Source: Candidatus Nitrotoga sp. BS (GTDB lineage: Bacteria; Pseudomonadota; Gammaproteobacteria; Burkholderiales; Gallionellaceae). Taken from it: a stretch of 64,000 nucleotides of DNA. The position numbers were made by a program, and so were the translations under genes. Under the pieces are notes generated by a model that saw nothing but the letters and a program-made list of their open reading frames with translations, made no database searches and was not told the origin of the DNA. Numbering within the stretch: the stretch's first letter is position 1; each line of letters starts with the position of its first letter. The DNA lies in NCBI RefSeq assembly GCF_927797785.1, contig NZ_CAKMLL010000043.1, positions 19,803 through 83,802 of the forward strand. The letters are read 5' to 3'. Positions 1 to 10,262 of this stretch are shown here, piece by piece.

Positions 1-2289
1 TCAGATGCTGATATCGGTTTGCTAATTAAGCCTCAAGAAGATTTTTCTGACTATGAAAAAACATTAATGCCTGATTGGGGTGTTCGTATTATTGCGCTTA
101 CTAATAGCAAAATAAATCTTGAGCTAATAAAGCAAGCGATGCGTCTATTTCCAGATTTAAGTAGCTTGGAACCAGGGGTTGAATTTAATTGGGACAATCG
201 CTATCAGCAAATCAAACTATTTCCTTTAGTCACTTCCGTTGCATCTGGTAAGGCATACTTTATTATCATCACGGATGTAACGCGAGCGGTTAAAAATATA
301 CATGAATCAATTTTGAAAATTGCATTAATTGGGTTATTTGGCCTTGTCTTTTCGGAAATATTGTTGCTTCTGATTCTTACCAGAACATTGTCCCGTTTGA
401 AGAGCTTTACTTTAGTATTACCATTGCTGGCCAAAGCGAATTTTGAAAAATTTCGGTCTTCACTTCTATTGCCTAAGCAGGCAAATCAATTCAGTGATGA
501 GGTTGATGTGCTTTACAACGCTGCAGAGAAATTGTCACATCAATTAGAACGACTTGAGAATGAAGTTACCGACCGAACAAAGATGTTGGTTGAGCAAAGG
601 GACGAGTTAAGTAAGGAAAGAGATTTTATTTCAAATTTACTTGATACAGCACAAGTAATTGTTTTGACGCAAAATGCGAATGGAAAAATTCTTACACTTA
701 ATGCTTATGGTGAGATGCTCATACGGTATAAAGTAAGCGAATTGCGGGGAACACCTTTTGTTGACATTCTTGCTTTAGAAGGCGAGATTCAAGATCTATC
801 TGCTAGTCTTGAAGAACTATATCTTGGCCAACGAGAGCAATTTCGTCATGAAGCAATGGCAAATTGTAAGGATGGCTCAATACGTCAAGTTGTTTGGTTG
901 CATTCACGTTTGAATTGGCATTCAGAAAATGATTCGGCAGTGTTATCGGTTGGTCTGGATATCACGGAATACAAGCGAGTTGAAGGCCATTTAGCCTGGC
1001 TTGCGGATCATGATCCTCTAACAAATTTATTTAATCGGCGTCGCTTTAGTGAGGAGTTGGAACTAACTTTAAGTTGGGCTGATAGATATAAGCGACCAGG
1101 CGCTCTTTTATTCTTTGACCTCGATAGATTTAAATATATCAATGACACAAGTGGGCACCAAGCGGGTGATGCATTGCTCAGAATGGTTGCGGATATGTTA
1201 TCTAACACGGTACGTACTAACGACATCACAGGACGTTTAGGTGGTGATGAATTTGCAATAATTTTGCCTGAAATTAAGGTGGAGGATGCCATTGAAGTTG
1301 CCAAGAAGATTCTTGCTTATCTAGGCAATGCGGAATTAACGATAAACGGTCGGACACATAAAATTTCAGCCAGTATTGGTATAGCACTTTTCCCTGAGCA
1401 TGGGTGTAATGTTCATGATTTGTTAGCAATTGCAGATCTAGCGATGTATCAAGCTAAAGAGAGTGGTCGCGGAGGATGGTATTTATTTTCTGAAAAAGAC
1501 CGTAGCCGTGAGCGCATGCATACGCTTGTGTACTGGAAAGAAAAAATTGAGTATGCGCACTTAAATGGCAATTTTCTGCTTTATTTGCAACCCATTGCAA
1601 ATATCAAAAGCAAGGATGTTGAGTACTATGAGGTGCTGCTACGTATGCGTGATAGAGATGGCTCAGTGCTTTCACCTGCCGGATTCATTCAAGCGGCAGA
1701 GCATACAGGATTAATTCATGCAATCGATCATATGGTGTTGCATAAGGCTATTGCACTGGTTGCTAAAATTAATCAGCATGGGTCAAGTATCAAGCTTTCA
1801 ATTAATTTGTCTGCACATGCATTTAATGATCCCGAATTGCTGCCAATAATTAAACGGGAGCTTGAGCGCAATCTTGTAGATCCTGGGACTTTGGTATTTG
1901 AAATAACCGAAACAGCAGCACTACAAGATTTACCGGGTGCCCGCAGCCTTATGATAGAAATTAAAGAGTTGGGTTGTGGTTTTGTCCTTGATGATTTTGG
2001 TGTTGGGTTCTCCTCTTTTTATTATTTGCGAGAGCTGCCAGTTGATTCGATAAAATTGGATGGCTCATTTATACAAAATTTGGTTAATAGTAAAGATGAT
2101 CAAATCTTAGTAAAAGCATTGTGTAGTGTGGCGAGGGGGTTTAATAAGACGATTACAGCTGAATTCGTGGAGAATGAAGAAACACTTCTTCTATTAGAAA
2201 CGATGGGTATAGACTATGCTCAGGGATATTTTATCGGCAAACCAGCGCTTTATAGCGACTTTTTTCAGGTTGATTCTGTGTCCAATTGA
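1..2289 (+). CDS. PAS-GGDEF-EAL cyclic-di-GMP signalling protein, 5' partial
   Basis: The frame is open from the first base, so the N-terminus lies outside the window. The visible part begins in a periplasmic-type sensory region, followed by one membrane segment (about residues 104-127 counted from base 1), a PAS domain (about 205-325), a GGDEF domain and an EAL domain. The diguanylate cyclase motif GGDEF is intact at residue 414, and an inhibitory-site RxxD (RTND) lies five residues before it. In the EAL domain the signature reads EVL, but the other expected motifs remain (NLS, FEITE, DDFG, AEFVE, QGY), so phosphodiesterase activity is plausible but unproven. The protein should make and/or degrade c-di-GMP at the inner membrane. 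It ends about 35 bp before an insertion-sequence end, so the IS did not cut the gene. Confidence 0.93.
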   Translation, partial: SDADIGLLIKPQEDFSDYEKTLMPDWGVRIIALTNSKINLELIKQAMRLFPDLSSLEPGVEFNWDNRYQQIKLFPLVTSVASGKAYFIIITDVTRAVKNIHESILKIALIGLFGLVFSEILLLLILTRTLSRLKSFTLVLPLLAKANFEKFRSSLLLPKQANQFSDEVDVLYNAAEKLSHQLERLENEVTDRTKMLVEQRDELSKERDFISNLLDTAQVIVLTQNANGKILTLNAYGEMLIRYKVSELRGTPFVDILALEGEIQDLSASLEELYLGQREQFRHEAMANCKDGSIRQVVWLHSRLNWHSENDSAVLSVGLDITEYKRVEGHLAWLADHDPLTNLFNRRRFSEELELTLSWADRYKRPGALLFFDLDRFKYINDTSGHQAGDALLRMVADMLSNTVRTNDITGRLGGDEFAIILPEIKVEDAIEVAKKILAYLGNAELTINGRTHKISASIGIALFPEHGCNVHDLLAIADLAMYQAKESGRGGWYLFSEKDRSRERMHTLVYWKEKIEYAHLNGNFLLYLQPIANIKSKDVEYYEVLLRMRDRDGSVLSPAGFIQAAEHTGLIHAIDHMVLHKAIALVAKINQHGSSIKLSINLSAHAFNDPELLPIIKRELERNLVDPGTLVFEITETAALQDLPGARSLMIEIKELGCGFVLDDFGVGFSSFYYLRELPVDSIKLDGSFIQNLVNSKDDQILVKALCSVARGFNKTITAEFVENEETLLLLETMGIDYAQGYFIGKPALYSDFFQVDSVSN

Positions 2290-2340
2290 TAGAGCTCATT
2301 GTGGTTTGAGGTCGGTTGTCAATAATGGACACCAACGGGT

Positions 2341-3217
2341 TCATGCTGCTAACCTACTCCTATAGAATTGATGCTCAAATGCGACAGGAGACAGATATTC
2401 CAAATGTGCCTGTTTGCGCTGCCGCCGGTAAAATATTTCGATGTATTCGGTGATGGCCTGAATGGCCTCGGCGCGGGTCTTGAAGCGCCGGTGGTGCACT
2501 AATTCATTTTTGAGTAATCCCCAGAAGCTTTCCATGGGGGCGTGTCGTAGCAATTTCCCCGGCGCGACATCAAGGGCACCATGCTGAACTGATCGAGCAA
2601 TTTTCTGTACTCATAGGCGCAATACTGGCTACCCCGATCCGAGTGGTGTATCAGTCCGCGCGGTGGGCATTTTGTCGCTATACCGCGAAACAATGATTAG
2701 CTGACCAAATTTTAGGTCATGCGCTCGCTCATGGCGTATCCCACCAGATCGCCACTGAACAAATCTTTGTGGCCTGCCAGATAGAGCCAACCCTCATCCG
2801 TCGGGATGTAGGTGATGTCGGTCACCGAGATCTGATTGGGGGCGGTCGCCTTGAATGTCTGCTCCAGCAAATTTGGCGCAACCGGCATGACGTGATCCGG
2901 GTTCGTCGTCGCCTTGAACTTGCGTTTTTTTGTTTGCAGCGTATCCCCCATTTCACACGAATACATTTGATGCTGTGAACACTGGTATTGACGCCGTTTT
3001 CAGCCAAATCTTCCTTGAGTCGCTCGAGACCATCGGTCTCGCGGGTGCGCGGGTGGGCAGCTCGGATTTCCACTTCCAGTCGCCCCTCTTTCTGAGCCCG
3101 TTTTGATGGTGAACGCCCAAGCCAAGCGGTATAACCGCTCGGCGAAACTTCGTAGATATGGCACATAAACGGCACCGGGTCATCCCCCTGACATTCCTTC
3201 ATCATCGCGTACTTCAC
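2341..3217 (-). pseudogene. IS3-family orfB transposase (DDE), multiply broken
   Basis: Three pieces in different frames rebuild an IS3 integrase core. The first runs from the start to about 2940 and holds the HTH_21-like region. The second carries VTDITYIPTDEGWLYLAG (first catalytic Asp) and ends at a stop at 2712-2714. After that stop the same frame continues with GLIHHSDRGSQYCA (second Asp). A further frameshift between 2499 and 2553 leads to MESFWGLLKNE (catalytic Glu). At least two frameshifts and one nonsense codon make it non-functional. Confidence 0.85.
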
Positions 3218-3511
3218 CGCACTTCCCTGGCAAAGTACGCTGCCGCTTTTTTTAACAGGTCGCGCTCCATTTTGATTTCCGCCAGTTCACGTTGGGTCTT
3301 GGTTAGGCCCAGTTCAATCTCGGTTAACGGCCGTTGTGTCTTGCCGACATCGCCCAATTTGCACGGCCTTTAACCAATACTTCAATGTGGAAACAGGCAT
3401 CGACAAATGCCAGGCAGCTTCCTTCGGGCTTAACCCTTCTTCTGTGACTTGCTTGGCCGCCTGTTCACGAAATTCTTTGCTGAAAATTGTGTTGGGTATT
3501 CTTTGCTTCAT
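3214..3511 (-). pseudogene. IS3-family orfA (helix-turn-helix subunit), frameshifted
   Basis: It starts at the methionine of MKQRIPNTIF and encodes the usual N-terminal helix-turn-helix of IS3 OrfA (FREQAAKQV...STLKYWLKA). Near 3350 the reading frame changes: the original frame stops soon after, while the expected leucine-zipper part (TQRELAEIKMERDLLKKAAAYFA) continues in another frame to a stop at 3214. The end abuts the orfB start, as in the usual IS3 orfA/orfB overlap. Confidence 0.8.
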
Positions 3512-3699
3512 TTCACACCTCCGTTTCAAGTTTAACAAAACGTTGGTGTCCATTTCTCTCAGCTTACTTCACCATCTATTGGTCAAGTTTTTACGGACAC
3601 CTTGATAGGCAGCTTTGCTGCGAACAGTTTTTCGTAAACTTTGAGTGCAAAATTTCCCAAGGCTATGTGCCGTCATGTGCAGTTATAGAATCCCACTAT

Positions 3700-3987
3700 T
3701 TACACCTTCATGTCTTGCGTGGACTCTATCTGGTTTGCATGCTCCCATTGCCACACCCGCTCCATCTTAAATTTCAAGAAGAAACGTTCCATCACTGTAT
3801 TATCCCAATAATTACTTTTGCGACTCATACTACAAATGATGCCATATTGTTTCAGTAAGTCTTGGAATTCGTGGCTGGCGTACTGACTAACTTGATCCGA
3901 ATGCAATACAGTCCAACCGTTGTTTGCCTCTGTCCAATTGTCATCTGCAACGCCTGACAGACTAGAGCGATACTGGGGTTTCGACAA
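3700..3987 (-). pseudogene. Remnant of a second IS3-family transposase
   Basis: About 95 residues match the C-terminal half of an IS3 OrfB: LHSDQVSQYASHEFQDLL (second Asp, with Gly changed to Val) and MERFFLKFKMERVWQ (Glu). No N-terminal half or clear ends are present. The sequence differs from the neighbouring IS, so it derives from another element. It marks this spot as a repeated insertion site. Confidence 0.75.
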
Positions 3988-4380
3988 TTCTCACTGTGTG
4001 GATTGGAAACATCAAAAGCGAGTTTATACTGGTCGCGATGAGGTGGAAACTGAAGCGAATGTTTGTCTTGGCAGGGTAATGCAAGAAGGAAAAGATTAAT
4101 TTTCGGTGGAAATGACCGTTAATGAGAGACTGACAACTGATTTGATGAAAAGCTGAAAATACAATTTCAGCTTGATAAGCCCGAATTGTTTGCAGCTTTG
4201 ACGGTAAGTTCGACAGGTGTTTTAGAGCATTTGATAAATTCAGCTATCCTGATGGTGAACCCTAATGGCCTGATGGTGAAACTTGTGGCACGATGATGGA
4301 ACTTATGCTGAAAGCAGTTATACGCGACCGAATATGCCAAATCCATGTGAATACACCTCTGTAGACGGTCACCTGTACCG
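3988..4380. other. Gap of 393 bp without a recognisable gene
   Basis: No coding sequence is supportable. It contains a 9-bp perfect inverted repeat, AAGCTGAAA at 4150-4158 and TTTCAGCTT at 4165-4173, without a following T-run. A short direct repeat CCTGATGGTGAA occurs twice near 4245-4285. No convincing promoter or ribosome-binding site was seen before the kinase gene at 4381. Confidence 0.4.
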
Positions 4381-6756
4381 ATGAAACTGCGCAAACTCTC
4401 AATATGGTTTTCTGTGGGGGTGTTGCTGGTGTTGGGTGCAAACATGTTGTGTGTTGTGCTGATTGATCAGGCATACAGCAAAATGTTGGCCGTGCAAGAG
4501 CATCGGCGGCTGTCCATTGAATTGGCCAACGAACTGCAACAAGAGACCAAGCAGCTAACCAAGTTGGTCCGCGCGTACACGACCACTGGCGAGCTGCGCT
4601 ATCTGTTTTATTACTACGACATCCTCGCCATACGTCAGGGCGAAAAACCTGCGCCTGCCATGTTTGATCCCGCGATTTATTGGGATGATGTGATTGCAGA
4701 GCGGGTGCTGCATGTCATACCTGAACAAGGTGAACGCGTTGCATTAACGGACAGGATGCGCGCTTTGGGTTTCAACGCACTGGAACTCCAGGCACTAACG
4801 CGGGTTTTTGCAGCCACTGAGGCAATGGAGAAAACCGAACAAATCGCTTTTGCCGCTACGCAAGGGCTTTATGACCCGGACAAACGCGTATTCGTTTCTG
4901 AAGGGGCTCCTCGCCTCGATTTTGCCAGCAAGCTAGTTTACAGTCAGGTTTATAACCGGCTGAAAGCTGATTTGACACACGCTGTCGAGGGACTAAAGGA
5001 ACAAGTCAGCAAACGCACCCAGAGCGAGGTCGAGCAAGCAACCGCACGCTTGCAGCGGCTCATTATGGTTTTGTTGGCAAGCATGGTGGTCTCCATCGGT
5101 CTGGTTGGATTAGCTTTTAACACTGTGCGTCTTCAGGTATTAAAGCCGATCGAGCGACTCAAGTTGTCTGCCGACCGATTGTCGGCAGGTGATTACACTA
5201 GCCGCACCCGTCTGGATTCGGCACGGGGTTCAGAGGTAGATGAATTAGCCGTGTTGAACGAGACGTTTGACAGCATGGCGCAATCAATTGAAGCTGATAT
5301 CAGCCGCCGCCAAACTGTACAGTTGGCATTGGAAAAAGCGCGCAACCAAGCCGAGAAGGCGACCAAGATTAAATCCATGTTTTTGGCTACGATGAGCCAT
5401 GAAATTCGCACCCCCATGAACGCTATTCTAGGCATGTCCTACTTGACGCTAAAGACCAGCCTGAATGCGCGTCAGCGCGATTATATTTCCAAGGTGCATA
5501 ACGCCGCCAAGATGCTGATGGACATCATCAACAACGTTTTGGATTTTTCCAAGATTGAAGCTGGCAAGCTAGAGCTGGAACAAAATCGCTTTCTGGTTGA
5601 GGAGGTGGTTTCCAACGCTCTGGCCTTGTTGCAGCAGCGTGCTTACGAAAAAGAAGTGGAATTATTGTTTGAAATAGACACCCCTCATTTATTAGGTGAA
5701 GGCGGCGCTTTTGTTGGGGATGCGCTGCGCCTGGGACAAATCCTCATCAATTTGTTATCCAACGCCATCAAATTTACGCATAGTGGTCATGTCAAGTTGA
5801 CGTTGGGTATTGACGCACAAAATGCCGAATCGATGACACTGCGCTTTGCCGTGAGCGATACAGGTATCGGCATGACGGCGGAACAGATAGAAAACTTGTT
5901 TCAAGAGTTCAGTCAGGCGGATGGTTCTACTACGCGAAAATACGGGGGGACAGGCTTGGGATTGGTGATTGCCAAGCGTTTTGTTGAGCTGATGGGGGGG
6001 CGTATCTGGGTAGAAAGTAAACCCGATGCAGGCTCGCACTTTATCTTTACTGCTTGCCTCTTGCGTGCGCAACAGAGCATGGCTTCCCCAGCGAGTTTGC
6101 CCGGTGTAGTGACTCTGCGCGTTTTGGTCGTGGACGATCAACCCGAATCGCGCATGGTGCTGGTCAAAATATTGCGTCATCTTGGCGTGGGTCAGACACC
6201 GGAAGCCGGCATCGACAGTGCCGAAAACGGGCAGATTGCGCTAGAGATGATTGCCCAGGCGCAGCAACAAGGCCGCCCCTATCATCTGCTGATGTTGGAC
6301 TGGGTCATGCCCGATATGGATGGGGAACAAGTCTTGCGCAGCCTGCTCGCACAACCTACAGACAACCAGCCTTTGCCGGTCATCGTCTCCGCCTACGATA
6401 CGGATATCATGCACGACACAGTCGTCAGATTGAATGCTCATCTATTTCTCTCCAAACCTGTATTACCTGAGGCGCTGCGGCATTTACTCAGGGGGCTGTC
6501 GAAGCATGTGCCCGAATTGCCATCGCATAAAGCTAGTGCACCACCAGCGACTGTCACGCTACCAGGCCAATGGCCAGACTGTTTGCCTCAACTCAAAATA
6601 TTGCTGGGAGAATGCAATGTTGAGGCGGCAGATTTGTGGCAAACTCACAAGCCCGCATTTGCAAGCAAAATGCCAGTGCAAACCGTACATCGCATCTCGA
6701 TGGCGCTGGAAAATTTTGATTTTGATATTGCTTTGGACTTGTTGCCGGAAACTTGA
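4381..6756 (+). CDS. Hybrid sensor histidine kinase with receiver domain
   Basis: A 791-residue membrane kinase. A first transmembrane segment (about 8-30) and a second (about 225-247) enclose a periplasmic helical sensor. A HAMP-like linker follows, then HisKA with MSHEIRTPMN (phospho-His about residue 340), HATPase_c (NLLSNAIKFTHSG; GTGLGL) and a receiver domain with acceptor Asp in LMLDWVMPD. No Hpt domain follows; the last 60 residues are unassigned. It ends 37 bp before a REC-GGDEF gene on the same strand, so the two probably form a two-component/c-di-GMP unit. The signal is unknown. No strong ribosome-binding site precedes the chosen ATG, but the first membrane segment begins immediately after it. 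Confidence 0.92.
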   Translation: MKLRKLSIWFSVGVLLVLGANMLCVVLIDQAYSKMLAVQEHRRLSIELANELQQETKQLTKLVRAYTTTGELRYLFYYYDILAIRQGEKPAPAMFDPAIYWDDVIAERVLHVIPEQGERVALTDRMRALGFNALELQALTRVFAATEAMEKTEQIAFAATQGLYDPDKRVFVSEGAPRLDFASKLVYSQVYNRLKADLTHAVEGLKEQVSKRTQSEVEQATARLQRLIMVLLASMVVSIGLVGLAFNTVRLQVLKPIERLKLSADRLSAGDYTSRTRLDSARGSEVDELAVLNETFDSMAQSIEADISRRQTVQLALEKARNQAEKATKIKSMFLATMSHEIRTPMNAILGMSYLTLKTSLNARQRDYISKVHNAAKMLMDIINNVLDFSKIEAGKLELEQNRFLVEEVVSNALALLQQRAYEKEVELLFEIDTPHLLGEGGAFVGDALRLGQILINLLSNAIKFTHSGHVKLTLGIDAQNAESMTLRFAVSDTGIGMTAEQIENLFQEFSQADGSTTRKYGGTGLGLVIAKRFVELMGGRIWVESKPDAGSHFIFTACLLRAQQSMASPASLPGVVTLRVLVVDDQPESRMVLVKILRHLGVGQTPEAGIDSAENGQIALEMIAQAQQQGRPYHLLMLDWVMPDMDGEQVLRSLLAQPTDNQPLPVIVSAYDTDIMHDTVVRLNAHLFLSKPVLPEALRHLLRGLSKHVPELPSHKASAPPATVTLPGQWPDCLPQLKILLGECNVEAADLWQTHKPAFASKMPVQTVHRISMALENFDFDIALDLLPET

Positions 6757-6793
6757 AGCACTAAAACTTTAAAACCTAGCGGAGTGCAATCCC

Positions 6794-7738
6794 ATGTTTG
6801 CCGAAACCGAACGCGCGACTATTTTGCTGGTGGACGATGTCCCCTCAAACCTCAGCTTGTTGAGCAGTATCTTGCGCGATGAGTACCGTGTTCAGTTGGC
6901 GACCAGCGGCGCTAAAGCCCTGGAGCTGGTAGCGACCAACTCGCCGGATTTGATTTTGCTGGATGTGATGATGCCGGAGATGGATGGTTATGAAGTCTGC
7001 AAGCGCCTCAAAGCCAATCCAGATACCTGTGATATTCCCGTGTTGTTCGTCACTGCCCGCAATCAAACCGAAGATGAAGAACTTGGACTGACGCTGGGCG
7101 CAATGGACTACATTCATAAGCCGATTAGCCCACCGATTATCAGAGCAAGGGTGCGTAATCACATTGCACTCAAGCTGCAAACCGATGCGTTAAAACGGCT
7201 TTCTTTCATGGATGGGCTAACACAAGTCGCCAATCGACGTCGTTTCGACGACACGTTGGACAACGAGCTACGGCGTGCGGCACGGCAGCAATATGAACTG
7301 TCCTTGCTGATGATGGATGTGGATTGCTTCAAACTGTTTAACGACCACTATGGGCACGGATTGGGCGATCAGTGTTTAACGCGGGTCGCCCAAGCCATGC
7401 AGGCTGAGGTGAACCGTCCGCTGGATTTGCTAGCGCGCTACGGTGGCGAAGAATTTGTCGTTTTGTTGCCAGAAACCGATCTGGAAGGTGCGCGCAAAGT
7501 GGCCGAATCCTTGCGTGAAACCGTTGCCGCCATACAGATTCCCCACGTCCACTCACTAGCTGCAGCACATATAACGATCAGCATCGGTGTCGCTTGCAAC
7601 ACCCAGAGCGAAACAAACTCAGCGGCGGAGTTGCTCAAGCTAGCTGACCAAGCGCTCTACTTCGCCAAACAATCTGGGCGCAATCAGGTAAAGTCTTGGC
7701 ATCACAATAAATCCATTCCGAGGACGAGGAACGACTAA
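6794..7738 (+). CDS. Response regulator diguanylate cyclase (REC-GGDEF)
   Basis: 314 residues: an N-terminal receiver domain (acidic pair in LLVDDVP, acceptor Asp in ILLDVMMPEMDG, conserved Lys in IHKPI) followed by a GGDEF domain. The active-site motif is GGEEF, and an inhibitory RxxD (RPLD) stands five residues before it, so product inhibition is likely. It should synthesise c-di-GMP when phosphorylated, probably by the hybrid kinase just upstream. The next gene starts 2 bp after its stop, indicating co-transcription. This is the PleD/WspR-like class of soluble output cyclases. Confidence 0.95.
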   Translation: MFAETERATILLVDDVPSNLSLLSSILRDEYRVQLATSGAKALELVATNSPDLILLDVMMPEMDGYEVCKRLKANPDTCDIPVLFVTARNQTEDEELGLTLGAMDYIHKPISPPIIRARVRNHIALKLQTDALKRLSFMDGLTQVANRRRFDDTLDNELRRAARQQYELSLLMMDVDCFKLFNDHYGHGLGDQCLTRVAQAMQAEVNRPLDLLARYGGEEFVVLLPETDLEGARKVAESLRETVAAIQIPHVHSLAAAHITISIGVACNTQSETNSAAELLKLADQALYFAKQSGRNQVKSWHHNKSIPRTRND

Positions 7739-7740
7739 GC

Positions 7741-8829
7741 ATGCGCGCAATCTGGCAAAAATTACCTTGGCTCATCGTGCTGATTCTGGCGCTGATGGCT
7801 TTAAAATACCCACCATTACTGCCGTGGATACTGCTTGTGGTGGTCATTTTTATGTGCTGGTTTAGCCCAAAGCGCGGTTTGATTGGTTCTGTGAGCCTAC
7901 CAGCAGACGATGGATTTTTATCCACCGAGCAGGTGCAATGGTGGTACTGGACGGGTCATCTGGAAACGGAAGACGGCCAGCATTTCGGTTTTGAAGTGGT
8001 GTTTTTTAGCTTCGATGCTTTTCTGTTCATGCGTGATCAGTTGGTGCAAGCAGCCATCACCGATGTGAACGGCAATCGCTTTGAATTCAAGGAATTTGTA
8101 GAATTCCATCTCCCCAACAAAACCCTCAATGGTTTCAAGCTCAGCGCCGGTGCGCACAAATCTGTCACTGCGGTGGGTGGCAATGGCACAGATCACTTGC
8201 ATAGCGTGATCGGTGATTACGTACTGGATATTGACCTGCAGTCAACAAAACCGCCCGCGCTGCACTATGGAGGCGATGCACACCCCTATGTTTTTGGCGG
8301 CTACACCTACTATTACTCGCGTACCCACATGGTGACGACTGGCACCCTGAGTATAAAAGGAAAATCTTACAATGTTACCGGAACCAGTTGGTTTGACCGC
8401 CAGTACGGCGAACTGTTTCAAGCGATCAGTAAAGGCTGGCAATGGTTTGCCATCGAACTGGCAGACAACCGCCAAATCATGCTGTTCGATTTCAACGGCG
8501 CAGATGCCACGGTAGAAAAATCCGGTTCAATCACCGACGCGCAGGGGCGCACCACAACTCTCGCCGCGCATCAATTCGACGTGACCATACTGGGTTACTG
8601 GACCAGCCCCACCACCGGCTGCACCTATCCCGCCGGCTGGACGGTGACAATCGGCAGCGAAACCTTCACCGTGCAGCCTGCCGTGCAAGACCAGGAACTA
8701 CGCGGCAGCCACAGTTTCTGGGTCGGCCCGGTGTATTGGGAAGGGGCGTGCAATATCAGCGGCGCGGCAAGCGGCCAGGCCTATGTGGAGCTAAATGGCT
8801 ATTGCAAATGTCCAAAGCCTGCTTATTAG
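7741..8829 (+). CDS. Lipocalin-like / CrtC-AttH family protein
   Basis: 362 residues with one or two hydrophobic N-terminal segments (about 10-40), probably an uncleaved anchor, and a large beta-rich domain. The signature WWYWTGHLETEDGQHFGFEV and the later SWFDRQYG are typical of the AttH/CrtC family (lipocalin-like, related to hydroxyneurosporene 1,2-hydratase). No other carotenoid genes are near, so a carotenoid role is not supported. The start lies 2 nt after the preceding cyclase stop, so it is probably the third gene of that operon. Confidence 0.75.
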   Translation: MRAIWQKLPWLIVLILALMALKYPPLLPWILLVVVIFMCWFSPKRGLIGSVSLPADDGFLSTEQVQWWYWTGHLETEDGQHFGFEVVFFSFDAFLFMRDQLVQAAITDVNGNRFEFKEFVEFHLPNKTLNGFKLSAGAHKSVTAVGGNGTDHLHSVIGDYVLDIDLQSTKPPALHYGGDAHPYVFGGYTYYYSRTHMVTTGTLSIKGKSYNVTGTSWFDRQYGELFQAISKGWQWFAIELADNRQIMLFDFNGADATVEKSGSITDAQGRTTTLAAHQFDVTILGYWTSPTTGCTYPAGWTVTIGSETFTVQPAVQDQELRGSHSFWVGPVYWEGACNISGAASGQAYVELNGYCKCPKPAY

Positions 8830-8937
8830 TAAACCTGCCAAGGGAAAGCCAAACCGTTATAATTTGCCGCGTTTTAATATAGATGCGCTGAATTCTAAAA
8901 TCCTGCAACCGCATAGTTCCGACTCATAACCAAGTAA

Positions 8938-10251
8938 ATGGCCATGCAAAAACGGCTTAGGAATACTGCACGTAAGCTTGCCTGCCTCCTGATAGGCATG
9001 GTCAGCCTATCCACGCAAGCAGTCGATTTTTCATTGTCAGGATATGGCACGATAGGCTATGCCATATCCGACCAAAGCTACAACTATCAACGTTATATCG
9101 ACAAAAAAGGCAGCTTAAAACGTGACACCATCTTCGGCGCACAATTAAATGCCCAATTCAATCCAGAATGGAGCGCGACGCTACAAGTCAATGTCGCGCC
9201 GCCCGCACTGCTAAGTGACAATCAGAACTGGCAACCAACCATTACTTGGGCATTTTTATCCTACCGCCCAACTAATGATTGGTTGTTTCGTGTAGGTAAA
9301 TTACGTATTCCCTTTTACCTGAATTCCGAGAATGCCAATATAGGTACAACTTACACGTCCGCTCGCTTGCCGGTTGAGGTTTATGCCACCTCATCTACAG
9401 TGGACTTTATTGGAGCATCGTTCGCCAAAACCTGGCAGGTTAACGAGAACGAATTCACTCTTGATGGCTATTGGGGGAACGCCACGAATGAATCATGGCG
9501 CTTCTATGCACGTGACCCCGGCAATATACTCACCCCAAGCGGTGCGGCGGGTGAGTTTTTTGCACCCTTGTCGCTCGAGTCAAAAGGACTGCGGCTAAGC
9601 CTGAATCGCGGCGGAAATACATTTTTGGCGGGCGTACATTTCGCCGATACCAGGGCACGCAACGGTACCACACTGGGGCCTTCAACTTACGTGCCCGCGC
9701 CGGCTGGCGGTTGCGCACCGATTGGCATCCCACCGGCATTCATAGGTGACTATTACTGCCCTGCTGCGGACGGTCCATCCAAGATACAAACTGTTACCAC
9801 CAATTTAGGTGCCAGCATTGATTTGGGGCACGGCTTTCGCACAATCGGCGAGTTTGTCAGACGCAAAAATGAAGGCTCAACCCTTTCTCCCGACAGTAAA
9901 GGCTTTTACCTAAGCCTACAGAAAGAAATCGGTGGCTGGACACCTTACCTGACCTACGCCAAGCTAACCACTAAAAACCGCGACCTGTACCGGGCGGTAA
10001 ATGGTGTTCAAACGATTATTCCGGCTGTCAACGCTTTTGAACGTAACCTGGCGGATACACTGGTGGTGTATGACCAAAACACATGGGCATTCGGCACCGC
10101 CTACTCACTTGATCTTAAAAGTAAAATAAAAGCAGAATGGTCTGTTGTTCAAACCGGCATTGCGTCCAGCTTTATTGATGCGCCGCCGGGTGAAAAATCC
10201 GGCGATCAACGCATCAATGTGTTTTCTCTCTCTTACAACTTTACGTTCTAA
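8938..10251 (+). CDS. Predicted outer-membrane beta-barrel protein (porin-like)
   Basis: 437 residues with a signal peptide (basic MQKRLRNTARK, hydrophobic core, probable cleavage after STQA) and alternating beta-strand character throughout. The C-terminus, SLSYNFTF, ends in Phe as expected for a BAM-recognised barrel. GYGTIGYA near the mature N-terminus resembles the first strand of trimeric-porin-like families. The substrate is unknown. The next gene, a small periplasmic phosphate-binding-like protein, starts 11 bp downstream, so the pair is probably an operon. ATG 8938 or 8944 could both serve. Confidence 0.75.
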   Translation: MAMQKRLRNTARKLACLLIGMVSLSTQAVDFSLSGYGTIGYAISDQSYNYQRYIDKKGSLKRDTIFGAQLNAQFNPEWSATLQVNVAPPALLSDNQNWQPTITWAFLSYRPTNDWLFRVGKLRIPFYLNSENANIGTTYTSARLPVEVYATSSTVDFIGASFAKTWQVNENEFTLDGYWGNATNESWRFYARDPGNILTPSGAAGEFFAPLSLESKGLRLSLNRGGNTFLAGVHFADTRARNGTTLGPSTYVPAPAGGCAPIGIPPAFIGDYYCPAADGPSKIQTVTTNLGASIDLGHGFRTIGEFVRRKNEGSTLSPDSKGFYLSLQKEIGGWTPYLTYAKLTTKNRDLYRAVNGVQTIIPAVNAFERNLADTLVVYDQNTWAFGTAYSLDLKSKIKAEWSVVQTGIASSFIDAPPGEKSGDQRINVFSLSYNFTF

Positions 10252-10262
10252 GGGAGACAGCC

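Larger units (their letters stand above)
2324..3554 (-). mobile_element. Decayed IS3-family insertion sequence
   Basis: A 14-bp perfect terminal inverted repeat, AATGGACACCAACG, is seen at 2324-2337 and as its complement at 3541-3554. It encloses about 1.23 kb holding orfA and orfB of an IS3-type transposase on the minus strand. Both frames are broken, so the element can no longer move by itself. I could not identify a clean target-site duplication. Confidence 0.85.

Noticed and set aside
1610..1650. EAL domain as fully degenerate because the signature reads EVL
   Set aside because: The other catalytic motifs (NLS, FEITE, DDFG, AEFVE, QGY) are present, so inactivity cannot be claimed.
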